A stretch of DNA of 64,000 nt from Symbiodinium natans (Eukaryota; Sar; Dinophyceae; Suessiales; Symbiodiniaceae): NCBI GenBank assembly GCA_905221605.1, contig CAJNDS010002793.1, forward strand, positions 100,001 through 164,000, in the 5' to 3' direction. Position numbers and translations under genes: made by a program. Positions 1 through 7,657 of the stretch are shown in pieces (positions within the stretch are counted from its first letter, which is position 1; each line of letters opens with the position of its first letter). The notes beneath the pieces are model-generated. The model was not told where the DNA came from. It searched no databases and saw only the letters and a program-made list of their open reading frames with translations.

Positions 1-258
1 ACAACGAGCTTGTCTGCGTGCGAGCCCACCTCAGCTTTCGGCATGGGGGAGCGCGGCCCGACACGCCGCTCGCGTCTGCAGAGAGGCCGGGGCCACTGTG
101 CCAGCAACGTGCTACTGCGCGAACTCAACCTCGTTGTCCAACGGCAGGACGAGCGGCGCATAGAGGTCATCGCCAACGGCCTTCCCGTCTCGCCGTCACC
201 AACACCTCACAGACAGCGCTGTACGTCCCCAGGGCGTTTTTTTTTGCTAGGCGAAGAA
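1..258 (+). pseudogene. LINE-B fragment, 5' piece (C-terminal part of a non-LTR retrotransposon ORF)
   Basis: In frame 1 the translation contains NVLLRELNLVVQRQDERRIE followed by VIANGLP, then after a small deletion RLAVTNTS and finally ARRR at 246-257. I recognise this order (NVLLRELNL, RRIEVIANGLP, LAV-T, ARRKR) as the C-terminal, presumed endonuclease-side part of a very common dinoflagellate non-LTR retrotransposon ORF. The natural continuation, RTYLELL then CRLVVVGIELGG, is found at 12,553, directly behind a poly(A). This piece is therefore the left half of an element later split by LINE-A. It is a dead copy: part of the segment between NGLP and ARRR is missing and the frame is lost. The element also continues beyond the left edge of the window. 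Family assignment is from memory. Confidence 0.6.
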
Positions 259-280
259 CGTGACAGACGACAGACTCAAA

Positions 281-567
281 GAGAGAGAGAGAGAGAGAGT
301 GAGTGAGAGAATGAGAGAGTGAGAGAGAGAGAGAGAGTGAGAGACTCCCACCCATGTATTGAGTAGTCCCCGGACCCCTTGGGAAGCTTTTAGCTGGTTA
401 GCTGTGGAATCCTGAGGTGGCTTTGCGCGCCAACTACATTGGCCTGGGCCCGAAGAGAGTGAGCGCGAGAGCAAAAGCGAGTGAGAGCGAGAGCAAAAAC
501 GAGTGAGAGCGAGAGCGAGAGCGAGAGCGAGAGCGAGAGCGCGAGCGAGAGAGCGCGAGCGAGAGTA

Positions 568-663
<96 letters not shown>

Positions 664-809
664 CGAGTGCGAGTGCGAGTGCGAGTGCGAGTGCGAGTGC
701 GAGTGCGAGTGCGAGTGCGAGTGCGAGTGCGAGTGCGAGTGCGAGTGCGAGTGCGAGTGCGAGTGCGAGTGCGAGTGCGAGTGCGAGAGAGAGAGAGAGA
801 GAGAGAGGG
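281..809. repeat. GA-rich compound microsatellite, two blocks
   Basis: Block one (281-345) is mostly (GA)n with GAGT interruptions. Block two (451-809) passes from GAGAGC/AAAACGAGT motifs into about 16 copies of GTGAGA (about 567-660), then about 21 copies of GTGCGA (661-786), then (GA)n. The two hexamer arrays differ by one base (A to C) and meet sharply, which suggests one substitution that then spread by slippage or unequal exchange. The array is open in all frames on both strands, so the long Ser/His, Arg/Val and Ala/Leu ORFs here are by-products. Unique sequence lies at 346-450. Confidence 0.95.
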
Positions 810-812
810 TGA

Positions 813-2285
813 GAGCGAGAGCGAGAGCCGGGGACGTGGTACCATCGGGACAGGCCATTGTTCGACCTACCTACCTCCCCTTCAAAACCCCTGGCTGAAA
901 TTTCAAAGACCTTGGGGGCCCACCAGGCAACAGCAAAATCCTGAAAGTTTTTCATGCTGGCGACAAGGGGGGGGGGGGTTTAAGGGGGGTGGGGATCAGG
1001 TGCAGGCGGCGCTGGACAGGGCCCGGGTTTGTTGGTGCATGTTGGTGCTTTTTCGAAGCAGACGTCCAACAGCCGGGGGGCACCTACCAGACGAGGGAAC
1101 GCAATACTCCTCGCCCGATCGCCTGCGCGAGTGCCGCGGTGGAACCTGCGGGTTGGGGGCCCCGGCGCAGGCACCGCCCCCCCGCGTGCTGCCGGCTGGG
1201 CGCGCCGCGGTGGCGGAGGCGGTGGTGTGGGGGGTCGTCTGCGCAGTGGTGATGGGGAGCGGCGCCACTCGTGGGAACAGGTAGAGCAAGTGCGGGAGCG
1301 CGAGCGAGAGTGTTGCACTCGTGCGGCCGCCCGCGCCAGCCCCCCTACGGCAGCGTCCCCTGCACCACCGGTGGCCACAGCACAAGCGTCGGCCCCTTTG
1401 GGAGCGCCCCTCAACCTAATCCATTCCGGGACTTTGGCGGCCTGCGTGCTGCGCCAGCTCAGGCGCCGCGTATCGTTCTTGCAACTCGGGCCATCCAGCC
1501 GTACGTTGGCCAGGTGTCATCGCCACCGTTTTTCCTGCAGCCAGTCCCCCAGACCTTACCTCCTTGGCTGCCGTCCTGGCGCCGCCGTGCACGCAACTAA
1601 GGAGTGGATCGGGCTAGTTGTGCCACCCGATTCGTTGGCACAAGCCTCAGATACACTGGGGTTCCTGCTATTGGTTGACCGCGGCGCCGCAGGTCGCACC
1701 TGTGCTTATTTGTCAAGGCAGCCTCCAGGCGCCATCCAGTGGGCTGCTCTAGGCCTCGGGTCTGACTTTTACGCAGCCATACGTTCAAACACACACTTGA
1801 GCATTTGCAGGTGCCGCGATTTGTGACATTCGTGCCGTGCTCGCAAGCTGCAGGAGGGTTGTGAGCCGGCAGAAGCCCCACCAGAGCCGCCGGCAGGCGC
1901 GTGGCTTGGTGTGGCGTCGTGGAGCGCTGTCCTTCCTTTTCGGGGTTGGCGATTGCCTGCGCGACATACTGTAAGCCTTGGCAGCCTCAGGCGCCGCTTT
2001 CCTCCTGGCATAGACCATTCCTGCCGTTCGTGACGCCCAGTGTCGCCCCAGGTGCTTCGTGAGGTTGCAGGGTTCGTGTACACTCAAAGTCGTATCGAAA
2101 CCGCAGCGGCTACCTCGGGCAGCTGCGCAAAAAGGTTCGTCAAGCCTTACCGTCGGCTCTTCTCTGCAACTCCTGAGTGGGTGTCAGGTTTCTCCTAGGG
2201 GTTTCTAGGTTTTCCGCCATCAAGAGGGGGGCACCCAACCGTCTGCGAGGCGGACAAGTGCTACCGAGTTCTCACGTGCATCATT
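813..2285 (+). pseudogene. LINE-A 5' region, Pro/Ala-rich remnants
   Basis: There is no intact gene. Short + strand frames (for example 1,029-1,826 and 1,271-1,600) are rich in Pro, Ala and Arg, with strings such as FGSAPQPNPF and LPPWLPSW. Dinoflagellate non-LTR elements of this type, as I remember them, start with a long Pro/Ala-rich region, which would fit. A G-run lies at about 967-977. The sequence is GC-rich like the rest of LINE-A. The boundary between 5' UTR and ORF cannot be placed. Confidence 0.4.
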
Positions 2286-3146
2286 TTGGCCACCAGGGCG
2301 CCAGCAAGTGGGCAGCCCGGGGTCAACAGTCGTTCGTTCATTTCAACTTCCAGCGCCGACGTACACGCCGCGACGAGCTGTTTCAGGCTGTTTCATTGCA
2401 CGGCTTACAGTGGCCGGGGTGTGGGATGTCGCAGCGCTCCAGGGCGGATTCGCCACGCCCCGCTTCACAGGCACCGACGCCTCACTCTCCGCTCACCGCG
2501 CCTTCTACGCCGCCAGCCTTGGGCGCCGTCGGGTGACGACGCTGCGTGCCCCGTATGCCTAGACAACTTCGACCCCACAGCTGCCGGTGGCGGCGCGCGC
2601 GTGCCTTTCCCCACGTGTGGCGCGCACCACATGCATCTCGCCTGCCTAGCGCAGTTTCGTGCCCAGGCGACTGGCCACTCCGAATTGCTTTGCCCCTTGT
2701 GCCGCCATAGTCTGTGCCCTGCGTGCAACCCTGAAGGCTGGACTGGCAGGGAGGACGAGGCACTTTGGGACATGTGTGCGCATCGTGGCGTTCCCATACC
2801 GACACGCATTTCCGGCGAGAGTACTGTGCGTGCTGCTGTCCCGGACTACGCCGTGCGCACTTTCACATCGCAGGACGCGCCCGAACCGCGACCGCCGCCA
2901 GGCGTTCGGATCCTGTGCTGCCACCATGTCGCGGCGATCGGGCGCATGGGTGGGGTCGATTTCATGCGGCTGCCTGATCGCACAATGCGCTGGGCGCCAG
3001 TGGCCGTGCGCCACGAGGCCGGCTTAGCTGCTTGGCAGCCGGGCTGGGTATGCATGGGCTGTGCCCAGTCCGAACAGCTCGGTAACCTGTCGATCCCGGC
3101 TGAGGCAGGCAATCCGTGTGACCGTTGCGGCAGCATCCGCCAGTGA
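2286..3146 (+). pseudogene. LINE-A N-terminal segment with RING-like and C4 zinc fingers
   Basis: The frame is open for 286 codons, but its first part is probably out of the original frame. From 2,547 it reads CPVCLDNF, then FPTCGAHHMHLAC, then LLCPLCRHSLCPAC: the Cys/His order of a RING-type zinc finger (C-x2-C, C-x-H, H-x2-C, C-x2-C). Further on CCHH and then CMGC...CDRCG (near 3,050-3,130) give a second C-x2-C pair set. RING fingers are usually E3 ubiquitin ligase or protein-binding modules. Here the context, upstream of reverse transcriptase in one element, points to an element-encoded zinc module for nucleic acid or partner binding (inference). The frame ends at 3,146 and homologous-looking sequence continues in other frames. 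Confidence 0.6.
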
Positions 3147-4487
3147 GTATGACCGGGTCACTGGCGTGGAGGCCCTCGACGGTGCGCCCGGCCTGTGCGC
3201 ATACCTGCGCCCGTCTCCCCCACGGACCTTCAGCGCTTCAACCAGAGCTGCCCATGCATGTAACGTTACATGGGGTGCCTGAACCGTCCATCTTGAGCCC
3301 CGAGTGCCAGCAGCACCCCAACACGTGCCAATCGGAGGCCCGCGAGCCGCCGTTCAGGGGTGCGTGGTATGACCGAGGACCTCCCGAACGTGGCGTGCGG
3401 TCGCCTACCAATTCGTGGCTGTACGTGCCGCTCCTCCTAGGTGCACTAGGAATGCTCACTGATCGGGCGCTCGCCTTGTGGCGCACAGAGGCACGTGCTT
3501 CGCCACAGTGGGAGGAGGCTCGCCGGGTGCTGGCGGTTTCGGCCCCAGTTCCAGTTGCCACACTTACGGAGGCCTTGATGGCAGCGGCTAGCCATCGAAA
3601 TGAGGACTTACCCCAGGCTGCTCTCGAAGAGGCGGCCACGCTCCCGTCCAGCACTCTGGTTCGTCAGCGCAGCAGGCCAGGAAGTGCGTCTCATGTTGTA
3701 CGGCGGCTCGGCGTTTGCGAGCGCGCTTGACCGGCTCTCGGACGAGTTCCGCCGCGCACTCGCACCGCCAGCGCCGCTTGCCGCCGTGGAAGCGCTACAC
3801 GTCGCCGAAAATCGCGATGAGCACGTGGACGGAGCGGAACACACATCTGGTCCGGAACCAGCCCGGGCCATGCCGGCGCCGGCGGCCCAACATCCCGTCG
3901 CGGAGGGGGCGGAAAGTGAGGCCGAGACTGTTGGAGCTGTTGGGGATGAGGCGCCGCCCGTCGGCAGCCCTTCTCCAACATGGCTGCGCGCCGCCCTGGC
4001 CTGGCTCAACACCGTCGACCTCGCGCAGGAGTTCCGCGAACGGTTGCCGACCATGCACACGGTACCGCGATTCTTAACCACGGGGTGCGCAGGTGCCTGA
4101 CCCGCTGCCTGCACGATCTGCAAATCGCTTATCGGCGGAGGGATGGCGCTGCCCGAGAAGCGGCGTGGAAGCTGTTCTTGCTGGCCCCGCGTTTGCTCCT
4201 GGCACGTTGCCGTGATTCCGGGCCAGTTGGCCGAGCTGCTCTCCCGCGTCGCGTGGAGCTCTTCGAGCCGGGTGCGTGGGAACAACTGTTGGAAGAAGCC
4301 CCGGGCGGGTGCGCCTACGAGGGGCCAACACACCCTCCCCGCACCGATTCAGCAATCCTTGAACAGGGTGCGCCAAGGGCAGCTGTCCCGGGCACGCCAA
4401 GCCCTCACAGCCGCTGGCCCCTGGTAATGATGAGGCTCGGACCCTACGCGGCAGCCACCCAATCGGCGCCGGGAGATACCTGCAGAG
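3147..4487 (+). pseudogene. LINE-A central region with frameshifts
   Basis: There is no single frame, but element-like sequence continues across three overlapping + strand ORFs. 3,125-3,730 contains WLYVPLLLGALGMLTDRALA; 3,600-4,100 contains Ala/Glu-rich linker and WLRAALAWLNTVDL; 3,980-4,501 contains AWKLFLLAPRLLLARCRD. The last matches the pre-RT segment I remember from the dinoflagellate family (AWKLFLL-PR-LLA). At 4,370-4,420 LSRARQALTAAGP follows in another frame. At least three frame changes are needed to read through, so this part is not functional. GC-rich throughout. Confidence 0.55.
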
Positions 4488-4872
4488 GTGTTGTGCCATG
4501 AGCCGGCCGAGGCCGTCAATCTGTCGGTCCAACAGGTTGCGGAGTCGCTCCGGAGCGCCAAGCGAGGGTCCGCGCCAGGCCTTTCGGGGGTTGACCACTA
4601 CAAGTTGCTCCTCGACGACCCTGCGGCGCTCGAGCTCCTGGCTTTCGCCGTCAACTGCTTTGCGCGGGCTGACGTGCCGTCGGCTATCGTTGAAGCCCTC
4701 TCCCTGTCAAGGCTGACGGCCTTGCGTAAACCGGGAGGGGGCGTGCAGGGCATAGCTACAGGAGACGTCTTCCGCAGGTTGGTTTCTCGGGTGTTTGCAC
4801 GTGCCTTCGCGCACGTCTTCGACGAGGCTACCCGGCCGTATCAGTACGCCTTGAGTACCCGGGCAGGGACTG
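4488..4872 (+). pseudogene. LINE-A reverse transcriptase, N-terminal part (fingers/palm), cut by copia insertion
   Basis: The frame gives RSAKRGSAPGLSGVDHYKLL, LTALRKPGGGVQGIATGD, FRRLVSRVFARAFAHVF and TRPYQYALSTRAGT. This is the conserved RT region of non-LTR elements before motif A: Lys-Pro-Gly-Gly-Gly and an 'I..GDVFRRL' helix, then a Gln-Tyr-Ala-Leu-x-Thr-Arg-Ala-Gly string typical of dinoflagellate copies. The reading frame runs into the LTR of the copia element at 4,873. The same frame resumes at 10,632 as GSFAAMISAATELDPEA, so the insertion site is known to within the target duplication (GACTG at 4,868-4,872 and GACAG at 10,627-10,631). Confidence 0.75.
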
Positions 4873-5051
4873 TGTTGGTCACAGCTCAATCAAGCACAGC
4901 TTTGACGTAGCAAGCATTTTTTCACCCGGTCACTTGAGCCAAGGCATTGCCAAGGCAAGTCTGATGCAATCATATGCAATCACTCTTGATTCACGGATGT
5001 CATGACATGTGAGGCATCAAACGTGAGCCAAGTACTTAAACTGCTCACACA
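4873..5051 (-). repeat. 3' LTR of the copia element
   Basis: 179 bp, TGTGTGAGCAG...GACCAACA in element sense. It matches the other LTR except at two transitions (T/C near 4,990 and G/A near 5,012). The sense strand includes TTGGCTCAAG, identical to the last ten bases of the dinoflagellate spliced leader. The purine tract expected just upstream (5,052-5,070, element sense) is weak: GGCATGGGGGCGT. Confidence 0.95.
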
Positions 5052-5396
5052 ACGCCCCCATGCCGAGCATGGCATCACAGTCAAAGGAAAATGGAATCAA
5101 AGTGTGCAGACTTCTGTCCCGTCTGCTGAATCTTGCGAAAAGAAAACGCAAGCACCGAAGAAAATCTGTACAAAAGAGTGCTTCTGCAAAATGATGATGG
5201 GTACGACCTGTGCGGCCGCTACCGCTCGCAAGCTGGCTGTGTAAAGCAAATCAATCAACAGCCTAGAAAATCTGCACTGTTCATGCATCCAACGAAAATC
5301 AAGAAATCAATCATGAGATCATGCGGAAAATCAAGCAACACGGGCGCATAATCATGACAACGAAATCATCGGCAATTCACTTGCTCAAGGTCATGC
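5052..5396 (-). other. copia 3' untranslated region
   Basis: This lies between the RNase H stop and the 3' LTR. It is AT-richer than the ORFs, with repeated ATCAA/AATCA words. No ORF on the minus strand was recognised here. The + strand frames of 60-80 codons are judged spurious. Confidence 0.6.
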
Positions 5397-7493
5397 TCAA
5401 CCATGCGGGTGAACTCCCAAAAGCCGTGAAAAATGCTGGAATTTGTTCTTCTCCAATGCTTTCGTCATGATATCTGCGAGGTTATCGTCAGTGCTGGTTT
5501 TCTTGATGTTGTTGTCGGGATCAATGCTGACATCATGCAACCATGACAAAGGCACGCCTTGTGTTCGCTTCATGTACTTGAGCACACCATATGCGTCATC
5601 GATTGCTGCGATGCCTGTTGCTGAATCGGTCATGATGTCTAATGGAATTCGATATCCCAACAAAAACTCGAAAAGATCTTGTGCATAGATCCCGTGGCGC
5701 TTGAGACCTTCAGCCATAGCAGTCACTTCGGCATCTGGCGCCGACAATGCAGTTGCACCTTGTCGATGCGATCTCCAAGCAAATGTCGCGCGAGTGCCAT
5801 GCGACCCAACGAGTTGCAAAACAGCTCCTGACGTCGATCGCCTGGTTTCAGGATCTGTCGCCCAGTCAGAGTCGACCCACAGTACTAGTCTCAGAGTGCG
5901 TTGCTGAACATCAGCAGGATTAAGAACCAGACGAAGTGCGGAGGACTGAGTAGCTGCTAGATATCCCATGAGACGATGCAAGGCCGCATCCTGTCTTTTG
6001 GTCCAATTTGTAGTGTACCGGCCTAACCATCCGACAGCAAAAGATATCTCAGGACGACTATTCCGAGCTATCCACAATCCGGCCCCCACGTACGTCCCAC
6101 AATTTGAGGCAAGCTGACCTGGTTCATTCATGCTGGACACATCACTGGCCGCGAGCTTCACAGCTGGTGTGTCGTATCGTGGAAGTCTATAGGCCCCAAT
6201 CTCATCCAAATACTTCCGCGTGAAGGTATCGATGTAAGCATCCTGCTTGACAAGAAACGTGGCAACATCAGCATGGTCGCGTGACAGTATTTCTTCGGAA
6301 CCTACAAATCGGCTGACGGGTTGAGGTGGGTCTGCGAAATCGAAGCACTGGAAAATCTCAGCCCATGCGTGTGGTAGCACTGGTTTGTGCCCCGCCAACT
6401 TGAAATCATCCACAAAACGGCCAATGCCCACAATGTGTCCGTTGTATTCCTTTTTGAAGATCGGACGCTCAATGTCACGAGCTTGCAGCCAATGCTTAAG
6501 CAACAACCGCTCGTCAGCATGATCTTCCCAGTCGCTGTTTGAACGTGTGAGCCCGTAGATGGCCATGTACAAAAGGTGCACTGGACATCGCATCTCCAGC
6601 TCTGCTTGTGTGCGAAATTCTCTCGGCAAACAAATAACCTTCGGACGACCTTTGAGTCGAGCTTGCAAGTACGCACCATCAGCGTCAGCAGTCTGACAAT
6701 CGCCGTCGGGTTGCAAACCAGCGTAGCAATCCAGCGCCCGCGATCCCTCAAGTGTAATGGGTCGACCGTGCAATTGGTCTTCCTCCACAAGGCGGCCGTA
6801 GATGTCACGCACATTGTCTCCGAGCGCAACTATGCGAGCTTTGAACCGGTGCTGGGACTGATCGAGTTCGTAGTGCTTGATCCCCAAGATAAGATTTGCC
6901 TGCACGTACTCCACGTCAGGCCCGTACTTGGCCACAGCACTTTCCCATTCACATGCTTCGGAATCCCAAGTCCGCTTCGATGCGTGGTTTGCCGCCTCCT
7001 TGCGGATGGCTGCACGCGCGGCGTTTGTATCCCACTCTGGATCCTTGCGTTTGACTATTTTGGTGACACAAGCGAACATTTTCCCGAGCTCAGTTGTCAA
7101 CTTGTCCAGCTCCTGTTCCAATCTGGAGGAGATGGCCCCATTGTCAAGAACATTGCTCGGCTGCTGCGACCTCTCGGAATCAGCATCCGAACTGTGTATG
7201 CCGTCTGGCCGTCGTTCGGTGCTCGTCCGACTGTGATTGCTGTAAGTTGGCCTGGATCGTTCCGAGTCAGCATCGGATGGATGTGATCCAATGTGTGCTG
7301 GAGACGCCGGGTTTTGTGCGACAGTTGGGCCTTGAGAAGCACGTTCCGAATCTGCATCCGATGGATGCGACCCGCGGCGAGACCGTGATCGCCCAGATGA
7401 AGATGTGACATCGTCTGCGCGTCGATCTGACATCGGAGTCGAAGGGGGCCAAATCAGGGCGAGGCGGTACAAGACCACTATCCATGCTGTCAT
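5397..7493 (-). CDS. copia Pol, reverse transcriptase and RNase H part
   Basis: 698 codons. The first ~130 residues hold three copies of a short repeat GSHPSDADSER (one as GIHSSDADSER), probably linker between integrase and RT. RT follows with DADGAYLQARLKG (motif A), IYGLTRSNSDW (copia YGLKQ-type helix) and GRFVDDFKLAG with catalytic D362-D363, an FVDD form of YxDD. RNase H shows VDSDWATDPETRRSTSG, SAPDAEVTAMAEG, TDSATGI and DDNLADIMTKAL. Function: copy element RNA into DNA and remove the RNA strand, in virus-like particles (family knowledge). This ORF is in the same frame as the upstream 7,623-10,418 ORF but separated by stops. The ATG at 7,493 is probably not a true start: the natural product is one Gag-Pol polyprotein. 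Confidence 0.9.
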   Translation of the reverse strand: MTAWIVVLYRLALIWPPSTPMSDRRADDVTSSSGRSRSRRGSHPSDADSERASQGPTVAQNPASPAHIGSHPSDADSERSRPTYSNHSRTSTERRPDGIHSSDADSERSQQPSNVLDNGAISSRLEQELDKLTTELGKMFACVTKIVKRKDPEWDTNAARAAIRKEAANHASKRTWDSEACEWESAVAKYGPDVEYVQANLILGIKHYELDQSQHRFKARIVALGDNVRDIYGRLVEEDQLHGRPITLEGSRALDCYAGLQPDGDCQTADADGAYLQARLKGRPKVICLPREFRTQAELEMRCPVHLLYMAIYGLTRSNSDWEDHADERLLLKHWLQARDIERPIFKKEYNGHIVGIGRFVDDFKLAGHKPVLPHAWAEIFQCFDFADPPQPVSRFVGSEEILSRDHADVATFLVKQDAYIDTFTRKYLDEIGAYRLPRYDTPAVKLAASDVSSMNEPGQLASNCGTYVGAGLWIARNSRPEISFAVGWLGRYTTNWTKRQDAALHRLMGYLAATQSSALRLVLNPADVQQRTLRLVLWVDSDWATDPETRRSTSGAVLQLVGSHGTRATFAWRSHRQGATALSAPDAEVTAMAEGLKRHGIYAQDLFEFLLGYRIPLDIMTDSATGIAAIDDAYGVLKYMKRTQGVPLSWLHDVSIDPDNNIKKTSTDDNLADIMTKALEKNKFQHFSRLLGVHPHG

Positions 7494-7620
7494 CGAACTG
7501 AGGGCCGTAGTTGTGCCGAGAAGGCGCCTGCGCGTCCGTGAACAAGTCTACCCGCCAGCGAGGTCGGCGAAGCGGGGCATCCGAATGATGACGTCCATCA
7601 CCTTCATCGTCAGGGGGTGG

Positions 7621-7657
7621 AATCATATCATCGTTAAAAAAAAAATCATATCATCGT
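7621..7657 (-). repeat. 23-bp partial tandem duplication breaking copia pol
   Basis: AATCATATCATCGT occurs at 7,621-7,634 and again at 7,644-7,657, separated by TAAAAAAAA (part of a 10-A run). The offset of 23 bases is not a multiple of three. In the alternative frame the protein continues as MIPPPDDEGDG from 7,626, which reads naturally after the Asp-rich stretch. This looks like replication slippage after insertion. Confidence 0.8.

Noticed and set aside
247-1284. Long ORFs with HSHSHS, RVRVRV, ALALAL and TLTLTL runs on both strands
   Set aside because: They are translations of the GA-rich microsatellite, which has no stop in any frame. No non-repetitive domain follows.
4868-4872. Taking the copia LTR as starting at TGTGTTGG (4,871)
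   Set aside because: Both copies share TG before TGTTGG, but the longer LTR would leave flanks GGGAC and GACAG that do not match as duplicates. The TGTTGG start gives GACTG/GACAG, four of five matching.
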